From Roseomonas sp. (GTDB lineage Bacteria; Pseudomonadota; Alphaproteobacteria; Acetobacterales; Acetobacteraceae): a stretch of 64,000 bases of DNA. The DNA lies in contig JADCER010000010.1 of NCBI GenBank assembly GCA_020249925.1, positions 144,713-208,712 of the forward strand, given 5' to 3'. Below the pieces are notes generated by a model, which saw only the letters and a program-made list of their open reading frames with translations, made no database searches and was not told the origin of the DNA. The first letter of the stretch is position 1. Every line of letters starts with the position of its first letter. Below, one piece after another: positions 26,720 to 34,869 of the stretch. A program made the translations under genes and the position numbers.

Positions 26720-26896
26720 CTAATCCTCGGTTTCTTCCGGCGTGACGGCGGCAGGGATGGCATAGGCCTCGGTCATCCAGCGGCCCAAATCCACCTGTCG
26801 GCAGCGATCGGAACAAAAGGGGTGCTGTTCTGGCGCTGGGGCGCGGCCACAAATCGGGCAGCGCGGGCGGCGCGGTTTTTTCTCGGTTTCAGTCAC
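26720..26896 (-). CDS. yacG: DNA gyrase inhibitor YacG
   Basis: A 58-residue zinc protein: CPICG and FCSDRCRQVDLGRWMTEAY give the four-cysteine ribbon and the conserved helix of YacG. It begins with GTG (complement at 26894-26896), overlapping the end of the RNase E/G gene by 8 bp. In E. coli YacG binds GyrB and blocks DNA binding. The order infA-maf-RNase E/G-yacG is common in alphaproteobacteria. Slightly shorter than E. coli YacG (65). Confidence 0.9.
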   Translation of the reverse strand: MTETEKKPRRPRCPICGRAPAPEQHPFCSDRCRQVDLGRWMTEAYAIPAAVTPEETED

Positions 26897-28016
26897 GCGG
26901 CACCTCCCGTATCTGCGCTGTGCCGGATGCCACGGCGCGCAATGCCAAGGCATGCCCCGTGAGCGCCGCGTATTCATCCAACGCACCGGGAAAATCGCGC
27001 AAGGCGGCGATCACCTCTGGCCGCGCTTCCAGCATCAAGCGTTCCGCAGGGCGCGCTGCAGCATCACGTGCGGCCTGACGCAAAGCTGCCAAGCCTTCCG
27101 CAAGCGGCGTGTGCAGGATTTCGGCCAGGGGCGGGTGGATGCGGTCGCGCACCATCTCGATCAAGCCAAGCCCGGTCAGCCCGACCAACCGCGCCAGCTT
27201 ATCCGGCGCCAGCGCAGCGCGCAGCGGTTCCAGCAATGCCTGCCGGCGCTTGGCGGAAAGCCCTGCGACATCAAGCAAAATGGCGCCCGAAAGATTGCGC
27301 AGCCTGATCTGCCGCGCAATTTCCGGCAAAGCGGTTTCATTGAAGCGCGCCAGGCCATCCCCAGCGCCGCCGCTATCCACATCAAGCGCGGTCAGCGCGC
27401 GCGTGGTTTGGGTATGCAGCACACCGCCGCCCGGTAGAGCGACCGCGTTTTCTGCAAGCGCGGCGAATTCACCTTCAATCGCTTCATCGAATACCGCGCC
27501 ATGCTGCGCCTGCACGCGATCCCCGAGCGACGCACGCAACCGCGCCACCAGCGCCGCGCCGGAGACACGAATATCGGCCTGCGGATAACGCGCTGCGAGG
27601 CGCTGAATGGCGCATGGCCCGCGCGCCACCAGCCGCGGCGCGCCTTGCGGTGCGGCGGCGATCAGCGCGGCTTCGGCATCCGTCAGCAAGGCGGAAAGCC
27701 TCGGCCCCTTGCCGCCCTGCGCGGCGCGCATCACGCGCAGCCCCAGTATCTGCCCTTCCTGCACCGCCTGTTTGATCGGCTGACGCGGCGCACTGGCAGC
27801 GCTTTCCGGCAGGAAGCCGGTTTCATTGCCCGCCAGCGCCACAAAGGCGCCTGACATGGCGGCCGAAATCGCCACCACCCGCCCGCGCTGCAAATCACCA
27901 ACGCCATCAGGCCGTGCCGGGCGTTCCACCCAGGCTTCCGTCAGCCGCCCACCCAGGAGCAGCGCGGTCCGCACCTCGCCCGGTGAGGCCTCGGCCAGGA
28001 TCAGGGCTTCAGCCAC
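26889..28016 (-). CDS. Short ribonuclease E/G family protein
   Basis: 375 residues. An S1-like RGRVVAISAAMSGAFVALAG segment (about 45-65) is followed by the RNase E/G catalytic core with metal aspartates in ALTALDVDSGG and GAILLDVAGLS, then GLIEMVRDRIHPPL. It is shorter than RNase G (about 490) and the zinc-link cysteines (CPxCxG) are absent; the C-terminal half is reduced. Start GTG 28016 is used because it overlaps the maf stop; no ATG fits. In this gene order the enzyme usually acts in RNA processing. Whether it is fully active without the zinc link is unclear. Confidence 0.82.
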   Translation of the reverse strand: MAEALILAEASPGEVRTALLLGGRLTEAWVERPARPDGVGDLQRGRVVAISAAMSGAFVALAGNETGFLPESAASAPRQPIKQAVQEGQILGLRVMRAAQGGKGPRLSALLTDAEAALIAAAPQGAPRLVARGPCAIQRLAARYPQADIRVSGAALVARLRASLGDRVQAQHGAVFDEAIEGEFAALAENAVALPGGGVLHTQTTRALTALDVDSGGAGDGLARFNETALPEIARQIRLRNLSGAILLDVAGLSAKRRQALLEPLRAALAPDKLARLVGLTGLGLIEMVRDRIHPPLAEILHTPLAEGLAALRQAARDAAARPAERLMLEARPEVIAALRDFPGALDEYAALTGHALALRAVASGTAQIREVPRD

Positions 28017-28588
28017 CCGATCCCCCGCAGCATTTGCGCGGCCTCGAACAGGGGCAGGCCGACCACATTGGAATGGCTGCCCGAGATGAAGCGTGTGAAG
28101 GCCTCCGCCCGGCCCTGAATGCCATAGGCGCCGGCCTTGCCCTGCCATTCGCCGGAAGCGATGTAGTCTTCCATCTGCGCATCGGTCAGGCGCTGGAAGG
28201 TGACATTGGTTTCGACCATGCGCTGGATCCGCCGCCCATCGGGCAAGGCCAGCACCACGCCCGTGGTCACACAATGCCGCCGGCCAGACAGCAGCGCCAG
28301 GCAATGCCGTGCATCGGCTTCGGTCTCACCCTTGGGTAGGATGCGCCGGCCAACGCCGACCACCGTATCGGCCGCCATAACCAAGGCACCTTCGGCCAAG
28401 GGCACCGCCGCTTCCGCCTTGGCGCGTGACAGCCTTGCGGCCAAGGCGCGCGGGACCTCGGCCTTCAAGGGCGTTTCATCAATATCGGTCGCGATCACGC
28501 GCGCGGGCGTAATGCCAAGCCGCGCCAGCAAATCCAGGCGGCGGGGGCTGGCGCTCGCCAATACCAGCGGCAAGCGCGCGGCATCCAT
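28001..28588 (-). CDS. Maf-family nucleotide pyrophosphatase
   Basis: 195 residues, starting MDAARLPLVLASASPRRLDL, the Maf phosphate-binding motif (SASPRR). ALVMAADTVV carries the catalytic Asp region, and SGRRHCVTTGV and GKAGAYGIQG are further Maf hallmarks. Maf proteins hydrolyse dTTP/UTP or modified nucleotides to guard the pool. Its stop overlaps the RNase E/G start region by 16 bp and it begins 10 bp after infA, so infA-maf-RNase E/G-yacG is one message. Substrate class (YhdE or YceF) is not decided here. Confidence 0.9.
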   Translation of the reverse strand: MDAARLPLVLASASPRRLDLLARLGITPARVIATDIDETPLKAEVPRALAARLSRAKAEAAVPLAEGALVMAADTVVGVGRRILPKGETEADARHCLALLSGRRHCVTTGVVLALPDGRRIQRMVETNVTFQRLTDAQMEDYIASGEWQGKAGAYGIQGRAEAFTRFISGSHSNVVGLPLFEAAQMLRGIGWLKP

Positions 28589-28598
28589 ATGCGCTGCG

Positions 28599-28817
28599 TT
28601 ACTTGAAGCGGAAGGTGATGCGGCCCTTGGTCAGATCATAGGGCGTCATTTCAACATTGACGCGATCGCCGGCCAGCACGCGAATGCGGTTCTTGCGCAT
28701 CTTCCCGCTGGTATGCGCCAGGACCATGTGGTCATTATCGAGTTTCACGCGGAACATGGCGTTGGGCAGAAGCTCCACCACCTCTCCGCTGAACTCCATC
28801 ATATCTTCTTTGGGCAT
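28599..28817 (-). CDS. infA: Translation initiation factor IF-1
   Basis: 72 residues, the standard length. Begins [20 protein letters not shown] and ends RGRITFRFK, both characteristic of IF-1; the OB-fold core includes [17 protein letters not shown]. It binds the A-site of the 30S subunit during initiation. First gene of the infA-maf-RNase E/G-yacG unit. The upstream 130 bp to scoB should hold the promoter. Confidence 0.97.
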   Translation of the reverse strand: MPKEDMMEFSGEVVELLPNAMFRVKLDNDHMVLAHTSGKMRKNRIRVLAGDRVNVEMTPYDLTKGRITFRFK

Positions 28818-28880
28818 CGGGCCTCAATGGTAGGGCGCAAGGTGCGCCGGGGTTACAGGATTGCGGCGCAAAATGATCCT

Positions 28881-28919
28881 ATGCCCCCGCCGGGTCAAGC
28901 GCGATCCCGGCGCGGGCAT
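28881..28919 (-). terminator. Hairpin, probable scoAB terminator
   Basis: ATGCCC (28881-28886) pairs with GGGCAT (28914-28919), and GCCGGG (28889-28894) with CCCGGC (28906-28911), giving a long bulged stem. It lies 30 bp downstream of the scoB stop in the direction of transcription; on that strand it is followed by a short tract with TTTT (ATCATTTTG). Termination is likely but not strong. Confidence 0.5.
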
Positions 28920-28948
28920 GATTTTGGCAGCAAAACGGCGCGAAAGCG

Positions 28949-29596
28949 CTATTTCGAAAGGGCCACCGTGTAATCCGCTTCGGTCTTTTCGCGCATCTCG
29001 GCCTCGGTCACGCCGGGGGCGAGTTCCACCAGCTTCATCGCGGCCGGGCCGCGCCGGGCGATTTCAAACACGCCAAGATCGGTGATCACCATATCCACCA
29101 CGCGGCTGCCGGTCAGCGGTAGGGCGCATTGCTTTAAAAGCTTGGGCTTGCCGCCGGCCGTGTGTTCCATCAGCACAATCACGCGCTTGACGCCGGCAAC
29201 GAGGTCCATGGCGCCGCCCATGCCCTTCACCATCTTGCCCGGGATCATCCAATTGGCGAGGTCGCCATTTTCCGCCACCTGCAAGGCGCCCAGGATGGAA
29301 AGGTCAATATGACCGCCCCTGATCATCCCAAAGGATTGCGCGGAATCGAAGAAGGAACTGGTGGGCAACTGAGTAATCGTCTGCTTGCCGGCATTGATCA
29401 GATCGGCATCTTCCTCGCCCTCATAAGGGAAGGGGCCAAGGCCCAGCATGCCGTTTTCGCTTTGCAGCTGCACATTAAACCCGGCGGGCACGTGATTGGC
29501 GACCAGCGTCGGAATGCCAATGCCAAGGTTCACATAAAAGCCATCTTGCAATTCGCGCGCCGCACGGGCGGCCATTTGATCGCGGTTCCAGGCCAT
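28949..29596 (-). CDS. scoB: 3-oxoacid CoA-transferase subunit B
   Basis: 215 residues. The catalytic Glu is in the [14 protein letters not shown] motif; [13 protein letters not shown] and [19 protein letters not shown] are conserved in the beta subunit of SCOT-type transferases. It moves CoA from succinyl-CoA to acetoacetate (or the reverse), opening ketone bodies and polyhydroxybutyrate products to the TCA cycle. The start is preceded by AGGAG (ggagaaaaatc) and lies 11 bp after scoA, on the same strand. Confidence 0.92.
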   Translation of the reverse strand: MAWNRDQMAARAARELQDGFYVNLGIGIPTLVANHVPAGFNVQLQSENGMLGLGPFPYEGEEDADLINAGKQTITQLPTSSFFDSAQSFGMIRGGHIDLSILGALQVAENGDLANWMIPGKMVKGMGGAMDLVAGVKRVIVLMEHTAGGKPKLLKQCALPLTGSRVVDMVITDLGVFEIARRGPAAMKLVELAPGVTEAEMREKTEADYTVALSK

Positions 29597-29607
29597 GATT
29601 TTTCTCC

Positions 29608-30345
29608 TTATCCCTGGGACTCGGCGCCGGCCGCGGCAGCGGGCGCGTGCTTGCGGACGGTGCGTTGTTCAATGCGCTTTTCGTAGCCGGGCGGGCAGGT
29701 GATCATGCGTTTGACGAAAATACCCGGCGTGTGGATGTGGTCCGCGTCAATCTCTCCCGGCCGGACCAGGTGTTCCACCTGCGCGACGGTCACGCGCGCC
29801 GCCGTTGCCATCATCGGGTTGAAGTTCCGCGCTGTCTTGCGATAGACCAGATTGCCTTCATGATCGCCCATATAAGCGTGGATGATGGCAAGATCGGCCA
29901 TGATGCCGCGTTCCATGACATAGGTCTCGCCATCAAATTCCCGCGTTTCCTTGCCCTTCGCGACTTCCGTGCCAACGCCGGTCTTCGTAAAGAAAGCGGG
30001 AATGCCGGCGCCGCCGGCGCGAATACGCTCGGCCAAAGTGCCTTGCGGGTTGAATTCAATTTCAAGCTCACCAGCCAGGTATTGGCGGGCGAATTCAGCG
30101 TTTTCGCCGACATAGCTTGAGATCATTTTGCGGATCTGGCGGGTCTTCAGCAGCAGGCCGAGCCCAGCATCATCCACCCCGGCATTATTGGAGACCACCG
30201 TCAAATCCTTCACGCCGGACTCGCGGATGGCTTCAATGAGCAGGGTCGGGATGCCGGAAAGCCCGAAGCCGCCGGAATGGATCACCATGCCATCGCGGAG
30301 CAGGCCCGAAAGCGCTGCCTTGGCATCCGGATAGATTTTCTTCAT
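29608..30345 (-). CDS. scoA: 3-oxoacid CoA-transferase subunit A
   Basis: 245 residues. [20 protein letters not shown] near the N-terminus and [13 protein letters not shown] are the alpha-subunit glycine-rich signatures; [16 protein letters not shown] and [18 protein letters not shown] are also typical. It ends with a short Ala-rich tail ([14 protein letters not shown]) not found in E. coli AtoD. Forms the heterodimer/tetramer with ScoB. Transcribed away from mutL; the 104-bp gap holds both promoters. Confidence 0.92.
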   Translation of the reverse strand: MKKIYPDAKAALSGLLRDGMVIHSGGFGLSGIPTLLIEAIRESGVKDLTVVSNNAGVDDAGLGLLLKTRQIRKMISSYVGENAEFARQYLAGELEIEFNPQGTLAERIRAGGAGIPAFFTKTGVGTEVAKGKETREFDGETYVMERGIMADLAIIHAYMGDHEGNLVYRKTARNFNPMMATAARVTVAQVEHLVRPGEIDADHIHTPGIFVKRMITCPPGYEKRIEQRTVRKHAPAAAAGAESQG

Positions 30346-30449
30346 GCGCCCTTTATCCTCAATGCTTGCCGATCTGGGGCTCTCTAACCGCTCATTTGCG
30401 CTGCGGGAAGGGCTGGCGCGGCGAATCGTGGGGCGTGCTATAAGATCGT

Positions 30450-32225
30450 ATGTCCGCCGCCCCCATCACCGCCCCGCGCCCGGCCATCCGCCTGCTGCCG
30501 GAGACCACCGCGAACCGCATTGCGGCTGGTGAGGTGGTGGAACGCCCGGCTGCCGCGCTGAAGGAAATTGTCGAAAACGCGCTGGATGCCGGGGCGCGGC
30601 GCATTGCCGTGACGCTGGAAGGCGGCGGGATGGACCGCATTCTGGTGGAAGATGACGGCTTCGGCATGGGGCCGGATGATCTGGCACTGGCCGTGGAACG
30701 CCACGCCACCTCCAAATTACCGGAAGAAGCGACCCTGTTCCGTATCGCCACGCTGGGCTTCCGGGGGGAGGCCCTGCCTTCCATCGGCGCGGTGGCGCGG
30801 CTTGCCATCACGTCTTGCCCGCAGGGTGGTGCCGCGCATCGGATCAGTGTGGAGGGCGGGCTGAAGGGCGATGTGGCGCCCGCTTCCGGCGCGCCCGGCA
30901 CGCGGGTTGAGGTGCGGGATTTATTCTTCGCCACCCCGGCGCGGCGGAAATTCCTAAAACATCCCCGCACGGAAGCCGAACACGCGGTGGAAGCGGTACG
31001 CCGCCTGGCACTCGCCTGGCCGGAAGTGGCGTTTCGCGTGCAAAGCGATGGGCGTGACGTGCTGTCCCTGCCCGCCACGGATCAGGAAGGGCGCATCCGG
31101 CAGGTGCTGGGGGCGGAGTTTGCCGCCGCGGCGGTGCCGGTGGAAGCGGTTTCCGAAAACCTGGATATCAGCGGGCTGGCGGCGCTGCCTTCGCACCATC
31201 GGCCCACCACGCTCGGCCAGCATTTGGTGGTGAACCGCCGCCCGGTGCGCGACCCGCTGCTGCGCGTGGCCTTGCGGGTGGCCTATCGCGATGTGATCCC
31301 GCAGGGGCGCCACCCTGTCGCCGCGCTATTCTTGCAAGTACCGCCGGAGACCGTGGATGTGAATGTGCATCCGATGAAGACCGAGCTTCGCTTTCGTGAT
31401 GGGGAAGCGGTGCGCGGGGCCATGATTTCCGCCTTACGCAAATCGCTGGCGATTGGCGCTGGGACGGTGGTGGCGGTGCCCTCCCTAGCGGGCGCCGCGC
31501 CTGCGGGTGGTTTCAGCGAAGCTTTGCCCGTTTTGCCCCAATCCATGCCGCGCCCGCCGGGGTTGCCTCAGCCGCGCCTGCCCTTGGGGTTACGCCCGCC
31601 CAGCCTGCCGCCGCCGCCCGCAGCCGCGCCGATGGATGCCGCGCATCCCTTGGGCCGTGCCGTGGCGCAGATACTCGATACCTTCATCATCGCGGAAGCG
31701 TCGGATGGGTCGCTGGTGCTGGTGGATCAGCACGCCGCGCATGAACGCCTGACGCATGAGGCGCTGAGTGCGCAGCTGCTTGAAGGCGGCGTGCGCGCCC
31801 AGCCTTTGCTGGTGCCGGCGGTGGTGGATATGCCGCAAGCCGATGCGGCGCGCTTGTTGGGGGCGGCGGAAGCGCTCGCCCGGCTTGGCTTGGAAATTGA
31901 AGGCTTTGGTGCCGGCGCGGTGCTGGTGCGGAGCCTGCCGGCCTTGCTCGGCGCCGCCGATCCCGCGCCGCTACTGCGCGACATGGCGGAGGAATTGGCC
32001 GCAGACGCTGAGAGTATCGCCCTGGAACGCAAGCTGGATGCGGCGATTGCCCGGCTTGCCTGCCATGGCAGCATCCGTGCTGGGCGGCGGCTTAATGCCG
32101 CCGAAATGGATGCGCTGCTCCGCCAGATGGAAGCGACACCGCGTGCTGCGACCTGTAGCCATGGCCGGCCCACGGTGCTGAAGCTGGATGCGGCGGCGTT
32201 GGAGCGGATGTTTGGGCGGCGGTAG
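30450..32225 (+). CDS. mutL: DNA mismatch repair protein MutL
   Basis: 591 residues. GHKL ATPase at the N-terminus: ETTANRIAAGEVVERPAAAL, ENALDAG, DDGFGM and LGFRGEALPSIGAV. After a Pro-rich linker (about 355-395) comes the C-terminal dimerisation/endonuclease domain with DQHAAHERLTHE, matching the DQHA(x2)E(x4)E nuclease motif, plus ACHGSI and CSHGRP zinc/metal motifs (CPHGRP with P changed to S). It nicks the new strand after MutS recognition. The last 340 bp are duplicated in decayed form at 33287-33547, so the present 3' end may have been supplied with the insert that follows. Confidence 0.95.
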   Translation: MSAAPITAPRPAIRLLPETTANRIAAGEVVERPAAALKEIVENALDAGARRIAVTLEGGGMDRILVEDDGFGMGPDDLALAVERHATSKLPEEATLFRIATLGFRGEALPSIGAVARLAITSCPQGGAAHRISVEGGLKGDVAPASGAPGTRVEVRDLFFATPARRKFLKHPRTEAEHAVEAVRRLALAWPEVAFRVQSDGRDVLSLPATDQEGRIRQVLGAEFAAAAVPVEAVSENLDISGLAALPSHHRPTTLGQHLVVNRRPVRDPLLRVALRVAYRDVIPQGRHPVAALFLQVPPETVDVNVHPMKTELRFRDGEAVRGAMISALRKSLAIGAGTVVAVPSLAGAAPAGGFSEALPVLPQSMPRPPGLPQPRLPLGLRPPSLPPPPAAAPMDAAHPLGRAVAQILDTFIIAEASDGSLVLVDQHAAHERLTHEALSAQLLEGGVRAQPLLVPAVVDMPQADAARLLGAAEALARLGLEIEGFGAGAVLVRSLPALLGAADPAPLLRDMAEELAADAESIALERKLDAAIARLACHGSIRAGRRLNAAEMDALLRQMEATPRAATCSHGRPTVLKLDAAALERMFGRR

Positions 32226-33286
32226 GTTTACACATATGGATTGAATGAAGCCTGGACTATGCAGAGAGAGTTCTCCTACCAGGATGATGGCCAAGGACTT
32301 TTGATTTTGAGAAGGGGGGAGGTCTAGGATGCGTTGCTCAACGGTTTTTCGGAGCAGCGGTGCGCCACTTTATGGCACCGCAACTATTGGCAACGGTTAC
32401 TTATTCCTTCCGGTGCCGATCCACGCATGGGGAGGAAATGCAATCAATGGAAGGTGGGCTTCCCCTGACATGCAAAAACTCATAGATGAAATAACAGAAG
32501 AAGGAATACGTGTCCGTCTCTACGACCCAAAGGAATTGCCAGAAGACCGAGCGTTTTTCTTCAGCAGAATGAAATATTCAGGAAACTTGATCGAAAATCT
32601 AAGGAGTTTTGGCTTTAGGGTTCTCGATACCCCTGGAAATACACTCGTTTTCATATGTGTGCACGGTAAGCGTGATGCGTGCTGCGCCCTTTTTGGCCAA
32701 AATTCATTTGTAGAAGCAAGCAAAAAGTATAACAAAAAGGACGGGGTAGAGATATTCAGATGCTCGCATCTAGGTGGCGACAGGTTCGCTGGTACAGGAA
32801 TCGTTTTTCCATCAGGCAATATGTACGGCAAGTTTGAGGGAAGCGATATCATTGATATCATCAAAAGTGAGTTAAATTTTAGGATACATCACGAAAAATT
32901 TCGAGGATGCATTTTCGAAGATAAATCATCTCAGATCGTCCGCTACGCAGCGGCAAGGCTCCTTGGTCAATGCGAGCACCGCCTTCATATCGAAGTTATT
33001 CAAGACATCACGGTCTCACCAAGCGGCGAAATAACGATTATTGCCACCATCAAAGAAAAAATATTTGTAATCCGACTGATAAATTTAGATTTCGAAATCG
33101 CTCCGGATTGTAGAACATTGATAAAATCTGGAACCTCGATACAAAAATCTTTGGTGGTGCGTTGTATTGAGGAGAAAATGACTCGGTAAATTTTTCATAT
33201 ATTACGTGTAAAAGCGCGATGTAAGCAGACGTCATACGGCTGTACACCTACGATATTCCCCTGACAGTGAGCGCATTTGAAGCAGG
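32226..33286. mobile_element. AT-rich foreign insert between mutL and its decayed 3' copy
   Basis: The 1.06 kb between the mutL stop and the second mutL-like sequence has far more A/T (runs such as AAATTTTAGG, AAAAAATATTT) than the GC-rich neighbours and carries one cargo gene. No integrase, transposase or inverted ends are visible. The bracketing by a true and a decayed mutL 3' end suggests insertion by recombination within mutL. The term mobile element is used in the sense of a small acquired island; the boundaries are set by the mutL similarity on each side. Confidence 0.55.
32329..33189 (+). CDS. Sucrase/ferredoxin-like family protein
   Basis: 286 residues. The central region matches the sucrase/ferredoxin-like (thioredoxin-fold 2Fe-2S) family: CVHGKRDACCALFG at 110-123, then CSHLGGDRFAGTGIVFPSG at 145-163. 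The four cysteines (110, 118/119, 145) with His147 could bind an Fe-S cluster. GGAGG lies 7-11 nt before the ATG. The gene is AT-rich with AAA, AAT and ATA codons that its neighbours avoid, so it was acquired. Family members are commonest in actinobacteria and have no settled function. The last 80 residues match nothing I recognise. The domain is not fused to a known partner. Confidence 0.75.
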   Translation: MRCSTVFRSSGAPLYGTATIGNGYLFLPVPIHAWGGNAINGRWASPDMQKLIDEITEEGIRVRLYDPKELPEDRAFFFSRMKYSGNLIENLRSFGFRVLDTPGNTLVFICVHGKRDACCALFGQNSFVEASKKYNKKDGVEIFRCSHLGGDRFAGTGIVFPSGNMYGKFEGSDIIDIIKSELNFRIHHEKFRGCIFEDKSSQIVRYAAARLLGQCEHRLHIEVIQDITVSPSGEITIIATIKEKIFVIRLINLDFEIAPDCRTLIKSGTSIQKSLVVRCIEEKMTR

Positions 33287-33547
33287 CCTCAGGCGGCTTT
33301 GAGCTTCGCTTGAAAATTGAAGGCGTTGGTACCGGCGCGGTGCTGATGCGAAGCCCGCCTGCCTTGCTTGGTGGCGCTGATCCCGGGCCTCTACTCCGCG
33401 ACATAGCAGAGGAATTGGCGGAAGACGCGAAGAGTATCGCCCTGGAACGCAAGCTGGATGCGGCGATTGCGCGACGTGCAGCCATGGCAGGCCCACGGTG
33501 CTGAAACTGGATGCGGCGGCCTTGGAGCGGATGTTTGGGCGGCGGTA
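33287..33547 (+). pseudogene. mutL: Decayed duplicate of the mutL 3' end
   Basis: Closely similar to mutL from about 31884 to 32225. Near-identical stretches include AGTATCGCCCTGGAACGC and the last 25 bp with the same stop (GGGCGGCGGTAG). Relative to mutL a 97-bp block (32051-32147) is deleted between the bases GATTGC and GCGAC, removing the ACHGSI motif and shifting the frame; scattered substitutions are present. There is no start codon context for the full domain, so it is a non-functional remnant. It marks the right edge of the AT-rich insert and probably represents the original chromosomal 3' end of mutL. Confidence 0.88.
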
Positions 33548-33559
33548 GGTAATAGGAAT

Positions 33560-33575
33560 AATTTCACGTGAAACG
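33560..33575. promoter_or_regulatory. parS-like palindrome (candidate ParB site)
   Basis: The core TTTCACGTGAAA (33562-33573) is a perfect 12-bp palindrome, followed by C. Compared with the conserved chromosomal parS consensus TGTTTCACGTGAAACA, 13 of 16 positions agree; mismatches are at positions 1, 2 and 16. It is intergenic, between the mutL remnant and palindrome copy 4. It could also be an operator of another regulator. ParB binding is inferred only from the consensus known in other bacteria. Confidence 0.4.
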
Positions 33576-33593
33576 CGCCCGGTGACTTTGGTC

Positions 33594-33637
33594 GCATTTT
33601 CCGAGCCGCCAAGCGAGGCCGCTTGGCTGGAAAATGC
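33594..33637. repeat. Dispersed palindrome family, copy 4
   Basis: GCATTTTCCGAGCC, inner stem GCCAAGCG (33607-33614) and CGCTTGGC (33619-33626), then TGGAAAATGC. Orientation as copy 3. The inner stem carries GCG/CGC where copies 1-3 have GTG/CAC: both sides of the pair have changed, so pairing is preserved. Its last base touches the stop codon of the ornithine cyclodeaminase-like gene on the minus strand. Confidence 0.82.
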
Positions 33638-34564
33638 TCACCCCCCATAAGCCAGCACCGCCGCCGCCAAATCCTCTCCGGCCCAGCCCACGGATTTGAA
33701 GGCGGTGATCTGATCGGCACTTTGCCGGCCGGGATGGGTGCCGCGGCAAAGCTCGGCCAAATCCGCCACCACGTGGTCTGCCGTAAAAGCGCCCTCCGCG
33801 ATGGCCTGCACCACATCGCCGGCCTCGGCCAGGCCCCCGGCGCGGGTATCCACCACCAAAAGCGCGCGCTTGAGCGCCAGCGCATCGGCTTCGCGCATAT
33901 CGGGCCGATAGGCGCCCACCAGATCAAGATGCACGCCCGGCCGCAAGGCCGCGCCTTGGATGAGCGGGTCGCTCGCCAGCGTGGCGGCGCTGATGATATC
34001 GGCGCCGGCGAAATCGGGCACCGTTACCGCCCGCGCCGGCAGGCCATGCGTGGCAAGCTGCGTGGCCAGGCGCGCCGCGTTTTCGCCCTTGCGCGACCAG
34101 ATCGCGATATCCTTGATCGGAAAACAGGCAGCATAAGCCTCCGCCAGGGCATGGGCGACCTTGCCGCTGCCCAGCAGCAGCAGGCGGGAACTCTCGGGCC
34201 GGGCCAGATAGCGCGCGGCCAAAAGGCTTGCCGCTGCCGTCCGCCGATCCGTCAATTCGCCGCCATCCAGCATGGCAAGCGGCGCCCCAGTGGTGGCATC
34301 TGACAGCAAATAGCTGGCATGGACGGCGGGCAGGCCGCGCGCATCATTGCCAGGCGCGACATGGACAATCTTGACACCATAATGCCCGCCCGCGCGCCAG
34401 GCCGGCATCAGCAGCAGGGTGTTTTGCGCCCCTGTCCCATCCGCCCAGCCGTGGCGGTGGCGCAGTGGTGCTTCGCAGCCCTGCCGGAACATTTCGGCCA
34501 GGGCCTCGATCAGCCTGTCCCAGGGTAAGGCCGCCCGGATTGCTGCCTTGTCCATCTGCCGCAT
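33638..34564 (-). CDS. Ornithine cyclodeaminase/mu-crystallin family protein
   Basis: 308 residues. The NAD(P)-binding motif LLLLGSGKVAHALAEAY sits near residue 125 and is followed by SRKGENAARLA; the early HYGVKIVHVAPGN and DGGELTDRRTAAAS regions are typical of the family. Members include ornithine cyclodeaminase, alanine dehydrogenase and pyrroline-2-carboxylate reductase. The chosen ATG (34564) has GGAGG 8 nt upstream. It is divergent from an amino-acid ABC transporter (aapQMP), which supports a role on an amino or imino acid. Exact substrate unknown. Confidence 0.8.
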   Translation of the reverse strand: MRQMDKAAIRAALPWDRLIEALAEMFRQGCEAPLRHRHGWADGTGAQNTLLLMPAWRAGGHYGVKIVHVAPGNDARGLPAVHASYLLSDATTGAPLAMLDGGELTDRRTAAASLLAARYLARPESSRLLLLGSGKVAHALAEAYAACFPIKDIAIWSRKGENAARLATQLATHGLPARAVTVPDFAGADIISAATLASDPLIQGAALRPGVHLDLVGAYRPDMREADALALKRALLVVDTRAGGLAEAGDVVQAIAEGAFTADHVVADLAELCRGTHPGRQSADQITAFKSVGWAGEDLAAAVLAYGG

Positions 34565-34869
34565 GCTTCTGCCTCCGCCATTCATCGCCCGCATGTGGCA
34601 TTGCCCGAAGGCGAAGGGAAGCTGTGGCGCGGGAATTGCTGAGCCTCCGGCATGGGGCAGCCTCCCCAAAGGAGAGAACCGCGCTTGATCAAGCCATTAG
34701 ACGCTGTACTTCCAAGGCCAGGGCAGGAATGGGCAGCGCTACCCAAGCGCGCCGCTTGCGGGGATGGCCTGCTATCCGGTAACGCTTTGTCGCCGTTTGC
34801 AGCAAATTGTGCGCTGCCGCGGCACTTCCCGGCCCCGAAGGCCAGGGCAATTGGCAGGAGAGGCGCATA
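34565..34869. other. 305-bp divergent intergenic region
   Basis: No gene is supported here. It separates the ornithine cyclodeaminase-like gene from aapQ and must carry both promoters; no clear sigma-70 pair stands out. Notably there is no AapJ binding-protein gene in this position, where it normally precedes aapQ. No hairpin comparable to those elsewhere was found. Confidence 0.5.

Noticed and set aside
33764..33775. ACCACGTGGT palindrome in the ornithine cyclodeaminase-like gene
   Set aside because: Coding sequence, short, and differs from the parS core; treated as chance.
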